A stretch of 64,000 bases of DNA from Linum tenue (GCA_946122785.1 CAMGYJ010000010.1:8531467-8595466); one strand, 5' to 3'; shown: positions 9,268 through 22,224, numbered from the stretch's first letter. The notes: generated by a model from the letters alone, not told the origin. A program made the numbers and translations.

Positions 9268-12126
9268 ATGAGTCGTTTGACAGAACTTCAGAAAAACCCC
9301 TCAGGTATATGCTTGCTTGTACAGTATGCATCCTGGAAAGTGCTCCTTGAGAGTGTCGGCAATTTAGTGTTTCTTCCCTAATACTTCGATTGTTAGTTTA
9401 TCTGCTGAAGTCGCCAAGATCTTTAAAGTGGCCAAATAAAAGGAATCTCTTCTGAACATGATTGAATTTATTGAAAGCCCCTGTGTCATCTGTCCTTGGT
9501 TCATAATGCATAGATAAAATCAATATAGTATGTTCCTTTCCTTCAGCAATCAACATAGGAATAAGAGTGTTTTATCTTCTTGCTATTGTCAATGAATGCT
9601 ACGGGTCTTAGGTTGCAGAACTTTTTTCCTTAAGCACCCTACCATTCCCTTCTGTGTGAAATTCTCATTTCACTGTCTTTATATTTTGTTAGCTCATAGC
9701 TAACTGCCCATCGATACTTTTTCTTTTGCAGCTAGGAGAAAATTAAGAGATTTGCAGCAACAAAGTGATAATCGTACCTGTGCTGATTGTGGTGCTCCGG
9801 ATCCTAAATGGGCGTAAGTTTAAGACCCTCTTTCTATAAGTATCCCAAAAATTTGATTTCTTTTTTCTACTAATCACTCTTAATCTTAAGTATACAAGAT
9901 CAAGCCCAGAGTAATGGAATTCGTGTTCATGTCTTTGATAGGCCCTTTGATTGAGAAACTGCCTCCAATCTTATTTTGCAGGTCTGCAAATATTGGAGTC
10001 TTCCTCTGCTTAAAATGTTGCAGTGTGCACCGAAGCCTTGGTACCCATATCTCAAAGGTAAGCAAGCTAAATTAACCTAAACTGACAATATGGAATGGAC
10101 ATGACTTCAGTTGACCTCACCTGTGTAGCTTGTTCTATGCAAGTTTTGTGGCCTTGATTTTTCTTATGATTTCCTCTATTTCATCTTATTTTATGCTCCC
10201 GATGCACGTATTCCCCCCCCAGTGACGAACTGTTAGTGGTGCAACTTTAATTGGAGTGTGCAGGTTTTATCAGTGACACTGGATGACTGGATGGAGGAAG
10301 AGATTGATTCAATGGCTGAAGTTGGAGGAAATGCAGCTGTTAATTCAATTTATGAGGCTCATATACCTGACGGAGTATCAAAGCCTAAACCGGATGCCAG
10401 TCATGATGAGCGTTCAAAATTCATAAGGTAAAGATGCCTTGAATATGGATAGAGAAGTTGCATAATCCATCATCCCATGCTTTATTTGTCTCCATCCCGC
10501 TGCCTTCAATTTGCAGTTTTATTTTTATCTCGTTGTCTTCATCTCAGTATTTTATCAATAAATGGTGAGTTTTGAGGAATAAATCCCAATATGCAATTTG
10601 GGAGTGTGCAGTGAAGATCTGGTGTGGTACTGGTTTGGTATTCAATAGATTTGTGAAACATTTGAATCTTATTCATTTTGTATGTTATTCTGTCATATGT
10701 AAGTCCAAAGAGTATTGTTTGGACAAGTGAATTTGTGGTCGAGCAATTTGAAAAAGAAGCATGGGGGTCACAATTTCTAGAGTGTATTTTCGAATACGTC
10801 ATACCCCAAAGTACATTAGATTGCATAAATTTGTTGCATTTGCTATCGCTTGTACAATTTCAAATGCACTCAAACACATGAAAAATGTTGGTGAAAACTA
10901 TACATTTTCTATTGCAAGTTTCACCCTCTCAAATACACCAACAAAATGGCTTCATTGTTAAATCCGTTTCGTTTACCTAACGCAGATCTAAGTATGAGCT
11001 CCAAGATTATATGAAACCTGGCTTGCGAATTACCTCAGGAAAGTCTGCTGTATCTTCCCAGTTAAGCTTTTCCAAGAGGATCATGGATTCATTCAGTACC
11101 ACAAGTGCATCATCTACGGTAATTGCCATTCTACCTTTTTTTCTTTAGGGATCGTTTGGATGGATCAATTGAAAAACGAGACATTTTGGCTAATTGTCTC
11201 ATTTTACAAAATGAGTCATTTAAAACGAGTCAATTCGAATTGTCTGCCCCATCCCACACAATTGTAATTGTCTCAAAATGAGTCAATTTGAAATTCCCCA
11301 GGCAAAATTGCTTTATCTGAATATCATACTGTTACATTCTAGTAACCGAGAACCCTTAGGAAATTCGGTAGCATAGACAAGTAAATTTGCTGTGACAATT
11401 TTGTTCACTTGAATTAACTCCGACAGCCCTGCCTTCAGGATGGCATGGTAGAATTCATTGGTTTACTGAAGGTGAAGGTTGCGAAGGGTACAAACTTGGC
11501 TGTGAGAGATATGTTGTCAAGTGATCCTTATGTCATCCTCAATCTCGGTAAACAGGTTGGTAAAGGAAAGCTTCACACGTTTTTGTTTCTTTTTTGCCAA
11601 TTTTTGACGTCTTGAAACTGTTTTTTTTCTGGTTTGCTAGACTGTCCAGACCACTGTAGCTAGGAGCAACCTGAATCCAGTATGGGATGAGGAACTCATG
11701 CTCTCAGTTCCACAAGACTATGGCACTGTGAAGTTGGTAAGCATTTTCTTCCTTCCTCTGATGACAAAAAACTTAAGTAGGGAGAGATGGAGGGAGCATT
11801 GCAAGTCGCTAACGAAAACATTATTTACTGTCCAAAAACTGCAGCAAGTGTTTGACTACGACACTTTCTCTGCTGATGACATAATGGGGGAGGCAGAGAT
11901 CGACTTGCAGCCATTGATAAACTCGGCAATGGCGTATGGTGACCCGGAGATGTTTGGGAACATGCAGATCGGCAAGTGGTTGAAATCAGCTGACAATGCT
12001 CTCATAGAGGATAGCACAGTAAACATCGTGGATGGGAAGGTGAAGCAACAAGTGTTTCTCAAGCTCCAGAACGTAGAATCTGGGGAGTTAGAAGTAGAGT
12101 TAGAGTGGTTGTCTCTGGAGCAATAA
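9268..12126 (+). CDS. AGD12: ADP-ribosylation factor GTPase-activating protein with C2 domain (AGD12/ZAC type)
   Basis: Eight coding exons: 9268-9304, 9732-9813, 9982-10057, 10264-10427, 10986-11118, 11439-11555, 11641-11736, 11845-12126. All introns GT-AG; 987 nt, 328 residues, close to the about 337 of Arabidopsis AGD12. The N-terminal ArfGAP zinc finger is C29-x2-C32-x16-C49-x2-C52, followed by the catalytic arginine in VHRSLG (R57). A C2 domain starts near residue 168 and holds Asp-rich calcium/lipid loops (RDMLSSDPYV and FDYDTFSADD). The family stimulates GTP hydrolysis on ARF GTPases at Golgi/endosomal membranes, and the C2 domain binds acidic phospholipids such as PI3P. An alternative exon-6 acceptor at 11427 would add four codons (CCC TGC CTT CAG). 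Intron 5 holds a MITE fragment. The exact paralogue (AGD11, 12 or 13) is not settled. Confidence 0.9.
11147..11305. mobile_element. Truncated MITE in intron 5 of the ARF-GAP gene
   Basis: Starts AGGGATCGTTTGGATGGATC and shares AAAACGAGTCAATTCGAAT and the CTGCCCC segment with the MITE at 30846-31737. The right inverted end is missing. It doubles as an un-nested reference for where the hAT element entered the 30.8-kb relative. Confidence 0.7.
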
Positions 12127-12494
12127 AACATTAAGTACATGTATTTACATTTATTCACTTTAATTCTTGATAAAGAAGAAAGGAACGGAAGGAAGCTGGT
12201 GGCGATCGCCGTTTTGGGTAGTTGATGAAGCCATGCGAAGTCTTGGTTGTACTATTGAATAGTTTTCCTTTTACCTTCCTTTCCTTTTAGGCTTTTACCC
12301 TTTTTTGTTATCTGTCGGATTCTTCACCTCCCCCTGCTCTCTCACTCTTGAACATGTAATCTTATTGAGAGCGAAGACGTTCTATTAATTAGGGTTTTCT
12401 GGAGGAATGGTTCCTAGTCTTTCCTAGTATGAATCCATGAAGTTAGTTGTAAAATGTTAGAAACACGTTATTATCATAATAGTTAGACAAATTA
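12127..12494 (+). other. 3'UTR of the ARF-GAP gene and spacer
   Basis: T-rich 3' region following the TAA at 12124-12126. No gene seen. Confidence 0.5.
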
Positions 12495-12766
12495 GGGTGG
12501 GCAACGGGACGGGATTGGGTACCCGTTTCAAACAGTACCCGTTCTTAATCGGCTCATATCTTTTTCATTTTAACTCGGATTTTAATTTTTTTTGCACAGG
12601 TGGAACGAGTTCATCTTGCTCTACAAAATGAGATCAATTTTCAATATTTTTTTAGAACAAAAAATTTTGGCCTCTCGGTACCAATTGCATACCATATGGT
12701 ATTTTCTTCATTTTTAATTCGTTTTTGAAAACGTTTGCACAGAAGGGACGAGTTCATCATGATCTA

Positions 12767-13067
12767 TTGGATCTACAAATTTCTGGGTGAACAAATTACA
12801 GGACCAAAAAATACCACACAATACCATACAATACCACCCTGGTACAAGGTGGTATCTTATGGTACATAATGTTAAAAGTCGTAAATGACAGTTAATATAT
12901 TTCTACTATATTGGATCTATTGGATATACAAATTTCTGGGTGAACAAATTACAGTACAAAAAAATACCACACAATACCATACAATACCACCTTGGTACGG
13001 GGTGGTATCTTATGGTACACAATGTTAAAAGTCGTAAATGACAGTTAATATATTTCTACTATCATGT
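12767..13067. repeat. Two-unit tandem repeat, period about 153 bp
   Basis: 12767-12919 and 12920-13067 share the order AAATTTCTGGGTGAACAAAT, ACACAATACCATACAATACC, GGTGGTATCTTATGGTACA and GTCGTAAATGACAGTTAATA with few changes. Related wording occurs at 24180-24350 and 47100-47260. Confidence 0.85.
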
Positions 13068-13675
13068 ATTCAACCATCATACAGTCTTGGTTTGTTTATA
13101 CCACCATGGTACACTTTTCAAACCATAGGTATGCTATTATTTCAATACCAGTCAATACCATATGGTATAGACTGGTAAAAAATGGCTCAATTTTTTTTGT
13201 TCAATAAATATATCAAAGTGGATATCATTTTGAAGAGCACAATTAATCTGATATAACTGTGTAAAAAAGTTAAATTTTGACTTAAAACGAGTGACAAATC
13301 GTCCGTCAAAGATTAATGAGGGAAAATTAAAGACTTTTCAGGAGAGAGAGGGATGCTGATGTCATGCTGATGTGAACATGTTACTCATGATTCCTCACCA
13401 TAAGGTTATTGACCTGATCCATTGCTCCTCAATCCTAACCCCAACTATAAGCTAGCTCGTTTGTGTTGTGTATTGTCATGGTTTTTGCACACTATTGGGT
13501 CACCATAAACCAAGCGGATGTGGATGATGGGCTTAGGTTGGGACTGCGTTTGCTATGCCTTCTATAGGAAATTAATGTAATGGGTATTATGAGTCCCCAT
13601 ATTACTCAAACGGGTATTAGCGGGTATCTTATGGTAAGGTGAATATGCCTTTTATAGGAAATTAATGTTTTAATG

Positions 13676-14061
13676 GGGTAAATACCACATTTGGTCACTG
13701 AGATTACTAAATCGTGTCATGTTTAGTCACTAGAAAAATTTAATATCAATTTTGGTCACTCGAATTACTGAAACAAGTCACATTTAGTCACTCTCCCGTT
13801 AGTTTCTGTCCAACTTCATTAATAGAGTTGGACGGAAACTATCGGGAGAGTGACTAAATGTGACCTGTTTCAGTAATTCGAATGACTAAATATGACACGT
13901 TTCAGTAATTCGAGTGACCGGAGTTGGACGGAGGCTAATGGGAGAGTGACTAAATGTAACCTGTTTCAGTAATTCGAGTGACCAAAATCGATATTAAATT
14001 TTTCTAGTGACTAAACATGACACGATTTAGTAATCTCAGTGACCAAATATGACATTTACCC
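13676..14061. mobile_element. Foldback MITE, probably Mutator-like
   Basis: 386 bp with long inverted arms. Left: GGGTAAATACCACATTTGGT...; right: ...ACCAAATATGACATTTACCC. The arms match over roughly 150 bp, and one arm segment (GGAGAGTGACTAAATGT) is repeated, giving a partial third arm. GGGTAAAT...TTTGGTCACT ends are typical of plant Mutator-type MITEs. A clean 9-bp target duplication was not seen; TTAATG abuts both ends. Confidence 0.75.
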
Positions 14062-14339
14062 TTAATGTAATGGATATTACGGGTACCCATATTACTCAAA
14101 CGGGTATTAGCGGATATCTTATGGTACCAAATTTAGAAATTTTTCATCTCCAATTCCATTATGTAATAAATATTACAGGTATGGGTATACTTAAATACCC
14201 ATTTCCCGTTGCCCACCAATAAAACAAATGCTTAGTGGCTGATGTAGTGGGACTTACGGGAGGGATCTGGTTGCTTTAGGGTTACTCTACGGCTACTATC
14301 AACGAAGTTAAAAGATCGGACTAATTCCTACAACACTAC

Positions 14340-15850
14340 TCTACTAATGAGGATTCTTCTTCTTCTGATAATGATGAGAATCTTCAAGCCTTACAATTTC
14401 ATGACATCGATGAAAGTTCTGAATCTTCTATCAATATTTTAACCAAAGATCAAGAACTTATTTTAATTTAGATCTAATCAATAATATTGATAATCCTCAT
14501 CTCAAGGAAAAATATTTCAAAAAACTTCATGAGCACATGTAGAAACCTCATGTGCCTATTCCACCAAACAATCCCTTTCATGAAGCTTCGACCTATAGTG
14601 TCAAAGATATCCTTTCTCGACATAATAATAACGATTCTCACAATCCTTCTCTTCGTGATTTTCAAAAGAAATTGGATATTGTTAAGAAAGAAATTCAACA
14701 ATTATGACAGTTACAAAATAGTGATCATGAGATATTACAAACTTTAATAGCTCTCTAACCTTCAGAAGAGCCATCAACATCTAATCTCGACAACTTTTTC
14801 GATGACACTCCTCACACAACCAACAGTTTATAAACAAAGGAAATGCTAACTGGTGAAGATTTTCTATGTTTTTTTATCTACCATTACTACCCAAAAATGG
14901 TAAGTTATCATTAATATTCAAGTTTCTTCTGATTTTACTTTAAAGATAGTGGCCCTTCTTGATACAGGAGCAGATATGAACTGCATTCAAGAAGGATTAA
15001 TTCATACTAAGTACTATGGAAAGACACTCGAGCGATTATCTGCCGCTAACTCTCAACCTCTTCAAATACAATATATATAAACTTTCTAATGCCATAACTT
15101 TTCAACAAAATGTCGAATTCAAAACTCTTTTTGTCCTAGTACGTGACATGCAACAAAAAGTGATCCTACGGACACCTTTTCTCATTCTAAAATCTTTTAC
15201 CGTCACGACCAAGGAATTAACAGTGTTGTGTTAGGCAACAATGTTGAATTCTCGTTTATGCAAAAACGAAAAGTTCGAAACCTAAATGTTTTGCAACGTT
15301 CTTCTATTAAATAAATACACCATATAATTCATTGTAAAACTAATCAAATATCTTATTTGCATGATGAGATACATTTTCAACGAATTTTACAACAACTTTC
15401 TCAACCCCTTTTGCAAAAACGAGTCAACTCTTTAAAAGAACACAATTAAAACTTTATTAGTGTTGATACAACCAATGCTTTTTGGTATAAAAAACAACAT
15501 CAGGTTGATCTCCCTTATGAAAAAAAAAATTCACAGAAAAACTCATTGCCACCAAGGCCAGGCATATCCAAATGACTTTGGATCTTGAAAAACATTATCG
15601 ACAAGAAATTCAATAATTACTCAAAAAATGCCTTATCAGACCTAGCCATTCCTCTTGGATTTGTTCTGCTTTCTATGTCATTAATAATGCGGAAAAGGAA
15701 CAAGGCGTTCCTCGTCTTGTTATCAACTACAAACCCTTAAATAAGGCTCTAAAATGAATTAGGTATCACATCCCGAACCAAAAGGATCTTCTTCAGAAAC
15801 TGTCACAATCCGTAATATTTTCTTAATTTGATGTTCTTCAAAAAGAATGA
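14340..15850 (+). pseudogene. Decayed endogenous pararetrovirus (Caulimoviridae-like) fragment
   Basis: Translated pieces on the plus strand follow caulimovirid order: an acidic Ser/Asp/Glu-rich segment (about 14350-14480) suggesting the coat-protein end; an aspartic protease with DTGAD near 14961-14975; the start of reverse transcriptase with PRLVINYKPLN near 15706-15738, preceded by a segment typical of caulimovirids. Many in-frame stops and frame changes break it, and it ends before the RT catalytic YxDD box. Integrase is not seen. Ty3/gypsy origin is the alternative, but the RT wording favours a plant pararetrovirus relic. It cannot be functional. Confidence 0.65.
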
Positions 15851-17040
15851 AACAAATTTGGTGTTTTCAATTTTTTGGTTTTTCAAAATTTTAGCCTTTG
15901 AAATATGAATATTTAACTTTTATATGGAGGGCATGACTAGTTAAAATTATTCTTATATGCTTTGAAGGCTAATATATATGTATGTAATTGTTTATGGGCT
16001 AATAAATAAATTAACCATTAGTTACAACAATTATACTAAACTTGATAAATAATCTTTGACGGTTCATTGTTTAGGGTATAAAGTATATGGTTAGGGTATA
16101 GGGTATAAGGTACATATGATTTAGGGTGTATATGATTAGGGTATAAGATATTGATGGTTTTGACGATTCTAAGTTTTTTATTAACATATGTTCACTTGAC
16201 GTCATTTGAAGTCTTTAACGGCAGGAGATCCCTTTTTAATTTATGTTTATGGTACGTGGTTAGGGTACAAGGTATGTGTTGTACAGTATAGGATATATGG
16301 TTAGGGTATAGCAATTAGCAAATATCACTTTTTATCTATGTTTTGAAAATCAAAGTATGAATTTCACTTTTAAATTAACTATACTAGCAAAATCACAACT
16401 CAAGGACATATGGTTAGGGTATAGGATATGTGGTTAGTGTATAATTTATAATGTATTGATGGTTTAGGGTATACAATCAACAACATATACTAAGTTAATA
16501 TTGTTGATTGAGGGTAAGGCTAAGTGTATAGGATATATGTTATTGAGTAAGTTATGATTGAAGTCACAATAGTTTTACTAAATTTGATAGTTAATCTTTA
16601 ATGGTTCAAATTTTAGGATAATTCGAACAATTTTACAAATAACTCGTTTGGCAACAGTTTACTGAAGTTATTTCGAAATAACTTCTTTTATCACTTTCCT
16701 TTTGCCAAATACCAGATTTGCATGGTTATACTAAACGAGATACTTTAATCCAATTACTACTAAATTAATACTAAAATATCAAATAAACAATTAATGGTGT
16801 CTTTTGGTTGCAAATATTGATATCACCATTACTATTAGCTAGTGTACTTTACCAATTATGATTACTTACATAACAAGATTGCAAGTCATACAAATTGATT
16901 TAACATTTTGACTAGTTTTTTTTAATTAAGTATATATATACGAGGTAGAAATAAATTGGTTAAAAAGTTGAGAAAATATTTTAAATTAGTGTAATAAAAT
17001 ATGTAAGTTGGTAACGAGTAATGAGTAAGTTACTCGATGC
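15851..17040. repeat. AT-rich tract with scattered TTAGGGTATA motifs
   Basis: Between about 16068 and 16540 the words TTAGGGTATA, GGTTAGGGTATA and TTTAGGGTGTA recur about ten times without a fixed period, always on the same strand. The remainder is AT-rich with no gene. The motif resembles plant telomere repeat (TTTAGGG) but is too irregular to call an interstitial telomere. Confidence 0.5.
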
Positions 17041-17168
17041 GCTAGCCCGAACAACCCGAAACCCGATCCGCCCGCAACCCGCCCGACCCAAAACTCGATG
17101 AATCCGCAACCCGATTGAACACAGCCTGAACCCAATTGAACCCAGCCCGAACCCGCCCGATTGACACC
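17041..17168. mobile_element. CCCGA-rich end of a hAT-type MITE
   Basis: A run of AACCCG/GCCCGA words ends in CCCGCCCGATTGACACCTAT, the usual inner sequence of plant elements whose inverted end reads (T)AGGTGTCAATCGGGC. The opposite end was not located. Confidence 0.4.
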
Positions 17169-17485
17169 TATAATGGTGGCCACCTCCCTCACAACGTCAT
17201 GAGGGTAGCACATCATGCGGGTTGCAGTATGGTGGCTACCCCTCTCGGCACATACCCTCACAACGTCATGAGGGTAGCACATCATGCGGGTTGCAGTATG
17301 GTGGCTACTCCTCTCGGCACATAATGGGTGTGGCGGTATGGTCGCTACCCCTCTCGACGCATAATAGGTGTGGCGGTATGATGATCATCCCACTCAACAC
17401 ATCATGGCGATGGCAGTATGTTGATCACCCTCATCACCACATTATCATTATGAGTGTGGTTGTATGGTGGTCACCGATATGAACA
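17169..17485. repeat. Imperfect tandem repeat, 65-bp and about 40-bp units
   Basis: CTCACAACGTCATGAGGGTAGCACATC... occurs twice almost perfectly, at about 17188 and 17253 (period 65 bp). It is followed by four degenerating units with the theme GTGTGGCGGTATGG-TCGCTACCCCTC. Repeat quality falls from left to right. Confidence 0.75.
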
Positions 17486-18080
17486 CATCATCGGCATAGG
17501 TGCCCTTAGCTCAAAAATCCAATCAACTTTGTGCATATTAATTATTTGAATTATGATAATTAAGTTAACCTTATAAAACTATTTACTCCCTTTTATTTAA
17601 CCAATATGGTACAAGATTAAATTTTGGTGTCAACACCAAGAAACATTCACGATTGAGACAAACCATTCACTACCTCTTCCACCCACACAACACAACACAA
17701 CCTGGAAGACATCATCATTCCATCATTTGTAGCAAGCAAGCAAAACCTAGAACTGCTATTATCAATACGTCGAAAAGAAATCAACGACAATAAGACATCA
17801 TCGCACTGTAATTCATAATTTCAACCACCTTCTCATGCATGCTCCCATAATACATGTTTACAAGACTAAAAGTATTTGGATGACTAGAAGGTCGTATAAC
17901 ACTAACACACAATGTTGGTATCTCTAGACAAACAAAGCAAGCGTTATCGGATCAAAATCGAAACGCGTGCTGAATTTCTGGACTACACTAAGGTGTCACA
18001 CAACGCATCTTCCTTCAGTTAAATTCTTATAAGTTCGACTTACCGGCGGGCACAATAATGTCTTCCAGGTTGGTGAAAGC
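17486..18080. other. Spacer and probable 3'UTR of OLA1
   Basis: No gene seen. The right part lies downstream of the OLA1 stop on the minus strand and probably includes its 3'UTR. Confidence 0.4.
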
Positions 18081-21000
18081 TCACTTCTTGCCACCTCCAG
18101 AGACATTGAACTTGAAGAAAATTATATCTCCATCTTGGACAACATATGTTTTCCCCTCTTGTTTGTACTTCCCAGCAGCCTGTGTTTATTCAAAAAATCT
18201 AAGAGCTTCAGCAAATTCATACGAAATTGTTAATTGTACTTGGAGTAGAGAGACTACCAATGCTCCACGGAACCACAATTCTAGAATGATTTATTTATTC
18301 CTTCATTTAACTCCCCCACAAGTTCAAAAGCGGGGGAACACACGTAAGAGGTGTGCCGCATTTAAAATTATATGCAGCATTAATGTCGAGAGTTAAAAGT
18401 TAAAATTAACCAGGGTCCTCCAAAGTTCAACTCAAGAAATCACTCACCTTGACGGCTGACTCAGTGCCAAGCTCCTTCAAATCCTCGAATTTCATGACCT
18501 AACCACAACCAGCAGGCCCAAAGATCAGTCACTTCACTTAATGAACAGTTATAAGGTACATGATACAACTATTTCGATGAAAAGGCGGCAGGTCGAAAAT
18601 AAGTGGCTAATAAAATCGACGTTCAAAAATATTCTGAGGATTCAGGAGAGAACCACTAGCAATTACAGCCATAACCAATCACAAAGTTCAAATGTATATT
18701 GGAACCTCTCTTTCATGAAGGAACTTCCAGGCTGACAGGGATATGAATGCTAAGTAAGGAAGATTAGAGAGGAAAGGAAAAGGAAGAGACATGTCAATTT
18801 TGATCGAGGCCAAATGCCACAACTGTAGGTAACTGAAAATTATTACCCAAAAGTTTCCTAGTGCCTAGCTAATAGCTATGTCTATTTAGTTTCCGGCAAT
18901 AGATATAAACCAATTATCAGAAATTGAGCTACCTCAGCACATATAAACCCTTTCTCAAAATCAGTATGGATTGCCCCAGCTGCCTGAGGAGCCTTCGTCT
19001 GCCGCCTGATTTGCCAACATTTCACCTGCAAAAGTATATCTTTCAGACATTAGCAAGCAAAAAAAAAAAAAAAAAACCAGTATAGCAAGTACAGCGACTG
19101 AGACTATCACAGATACCAAATAATCAAACTTCAAACCCCCTAAGGCATTGTGCATTTCAAATACGGTCACAAGATAATAACAAATAAATAAAAATTGAGT
19201 TTTTTTTTTTTTTTTTTTGTTCATGATGAATAAGAGGAATCCCTAAGTACACAGTTACATTACCTCATCAGGGCCAGCAGTGAAGAAGTATATGAGATTG
19301 ATTGCAGAGAACCCGGTTTTAATAATTTTAGGAAGAGCACTGCAAAATAATCAGCTTATTTTAATCAATAAAGCAATCTGGAGTAAACAGGAGCCTAAAC
19401 CCAAATGGAAATAGAACGATTGAGTGAAGCAACCAGGACTACATCATCCATACAAGCCGAGTATACTTAATAGTAAACACGGTTGAAAGAGAAAATTGTT
19501 ATATATATATTCTTGTGACTACTTCAACAGTTAGGGACAGAGAACATTTCAACCGGCTTGACAGCGATACAGAAGCCAGTTTCCTCTAATCACTAACCTT
19601 TGTACCTTGTTCTCCTCACAATACTTAGCTGCTTCATCTGGTGGCATATCAGTCAGATTCCTCTCTAACACACAGCTGAAAGGAATAATGGGTTCACCCC
19701 CGTGTTCCTGCACCCTGAAAGAAACAAAATGACCGATAACTTTAAGAAATTTTTAGAATGCCAATTTTACATAATAATTGCTGAATAGATGGGAATACCA
19801 AGCATGAATCTTCGGCAAGAACTTGTTCTTTTTCCTCTGGTAGTCTTTCTCATTCATGTTTACCTGTACACGGTACAGAAGGTAGATATTCAAATAATTA
19901 AATATAGCAGTGCAAGAAACTAACCTATGGCTATGAGAACTATAAACACGGTCGATGCTAAGAAAAGGAATGCCCTCATTGGGTATGGTACATTCAGAAA
20001 TATTTTGGGCCATTTAAGGGCTGTCTCCCCTTGGCAAACAGAGTGACTTCAGCCCAGCTAACTTCCTAAGCCCTTTGGAGGGGTGTTTTAACGTGGCAGC
20101 AAGTTTGTCTTTGTGAAAGAAAAAGAGGGTGGAACTGTCGTTCGGGCTAGCAGTTGTGACACTAAATAAATTTATGACAAAGGATTGCAACTGAACAGAG
20201 AGACACCGAGGGAGTCCATCACAAGGGATAAGGGTCATAAGGAATACCAACCAAGTAAACAACAGGCTTGGCAGTGAGCAACTGGAAAGTATTCAATATC
20301 TCAACATCAGCAGCTTTCCAATCTCCAAGGCGCACATCTTTCTCATCCTGAAGCCATGCCTTGACCTGGGGGAAAAAAGACAATGAATCACGCCAATTGG
20401 ACAAATATTGATTTGAAACAAAACGCATTGGCTATGTGAATCCTAAAAGAAAGGGAACCAAAAGCAAAAAACTTAAGAGTTCAGATCTGAAACAGTCTCC
20501 TACGTGTTAAGCTACTGCTTCCGCATCAATATGATAAACTGGTACAAGAACTCATATCAACATGATAACACATGACGATGAAGCTAGAGTTTCATCTAGA
20601 AATGAATCTGAACTCATAGAACACAAACCCTTTGGCACAACTCGAGCTCTATCTTCAACTGCTTGTCATTGCTCCTCTTCATGCTCTTTTCAATATCCTC
20701 AATCCTCCTCTCCATGAATTCAACATCCTATGTCACGAATTAAGAACAATTTTTAAAACAAAGCTTTCGAAACAATAAAGAACTCCCTAATTCAAATACC
20801 ATGCACCATAACAGATACCTTTAGTCGCAACTCAATCCCTATAGTTTCCAGATCTCTGACAGGATCCACCGAGTCATCGACATGGATAATATCTGAATCT
20901 TCAAATGCACCTATTGCATGCCAACGTAAATAATAGATATTAGCTCTAGGGAGATTGATTGAGAGAAAACAAGAAAAGCACAGAAACTATTACAGTTTAT

Positions 21001-22161
21001 TCCATAGAATACTACCATAAACAACTAGCACACTGCCTAGTGCATTCAATGTAGATGCAAGAAAGCTAACTTACACAACTCGAAGCCCGTTTTGTGGACT
21101 ATCTTATAGCTAACCATCTAATATAGGTACAAACCACAAAGTCGCGAGAATCAAATAAACAAGAATCACACAATCAACTAGGAAGGCTATCAAGCAGCAG
21201 TGGTCTTCTATACTCCTGTAAAGAAAATGTGATTGGATGTACAACCATCATTGTGGAAACACAGCAGTCTCTACCCAGAATCTCCTGCTCGATTATAAGC
21301 CCACAAACACAAGAAAATAAAAGCTTTCAAGTGGCGATCCTCAGGATTCATAAATGTTTTCCATGAAACAGATTAAGTACTGAGCCTCTTACGTAGAACA
21401 TGGAAGATGCCATCAACAGCACGGATATGTGACAAGAAGTTGTTGCCCAACCCCTGTCCTTGGTGAGCACCTCTAACGAGCCCAGCTATATCATGGATTT
21501 CAAGAAATGCGGAAACCTGGAGATAACGTGGTAATGTAACAGCCAGAACATTGAATTGTTTAATAAGTACGGATCATGACACCCACAAAGCTGTAAATCA
21601 CATAAGCAGCAACTAAGCAAGATGCTGGGTACAACAGATCACAGCAACTGCATTTCCCGAATCAATATCCCTCAGTCCAACTACAATGCTAGAACCTATA
21701 TCTCATAACCTCCTGCAACATAGCGCTTATCCATCCCGATACGTTATCCCTTCCAAGCATAAGAACAAGAAGACGGCAAAGTTAAGAGACGAACCTCGCT
21801 TTTCGGCTTGAAAGATTGGCAAAGCCAGTCGAACCTCTCGTCGGGAATATTAATTCGAGCCTCATTAGGTTCAATGGTGCAGAAAGGGAAGTTCTCGGCG
21901 GGAATGGACAACTTCGTCAGGGTATTAAAAAGAGTCGATTTCCCGACATTAGGCAATCCAACCTGAAGCCGAAGAACACCAGCAGCGACGACTGAGTATT
22001 AAGAACGCTCAACCACATGCAAGCGAAAGAAAGAAGAAGCCGAAGAAGAAGAAGAAGAAAGTAAGCATTATTACTATGCCAATCTTAAGATGGGATGAGA
22101 ATCGCCCGAGGATCGGGCGCTCCGCCGGCGCCTCCTTCGATTTTGCGGCTTTCGGAGGCAT
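18081..22161 (-). CDS. OLA1: Obg-like ATPase 1 (YchF family)
   Basis: Twelve coding exons, 5' to 3': 22161-22075, 21962-21795, 21516-21393, 20910-20819, 20727-20629, 20365-20252, 19863-19799, 19714-19598, 19339-19264, 19025-18933, 18498-18448, 18179-18081. All GT-AG. The sum is 1185 nt, 394 residues, the same length as Arabidopsis OLA1. The P-loop GLPNVGKST is at residues 31-39, the G3 region is DIAGLV, and the G4 box is NMNEKD instead of NKxD, the change that makes YchF proteins prefer ATP over GTP. A C-terminal TGS domain ends in the usual Gly/Lys-rich tail. The family binds ribosomes/eIF2 and, in plants, affects defence and salt responses. It lies just outside the duplicated unit and is single copy in this window. 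Confidence 0.96.
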
Positions 22162-22224
22162 TTCTGGCTCTGTGCGAGTGTGACGATGAGCTGAGAAGTT
22201 ACGCACCCCAGTCGTCCTTCGTTC

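Larger units (their letters stand above)
12495..14217. mobile_element. 1.7-kb terminal-inverted-repeat element, hAT-like, with internal duplications
   Basis: Left end GGGTGGGCAACGGG and right end CCCGTTGCCCACC form a 13-bp inverted terminal repeat; TAGGGTGGGC-type ends are common in plant hAT MITEs. Candidate flanking ACAAAT copies do not abut the ends cleanly, so the target duplication is unproved. No transposase frame. It contains a 153-bp tandem duplication, a duplicated segment of about 65 bp (13572-13636 and 14062-14126) and a nested foldback MITE. Confidence 0.6.

Noticed and set aside
17136..17482. Overlapping open stretches across the 17.2-kb tandem repeat
   Set aside because: Repetition of the DNA unit in two frames; no protein family, frames broken by unit decay.
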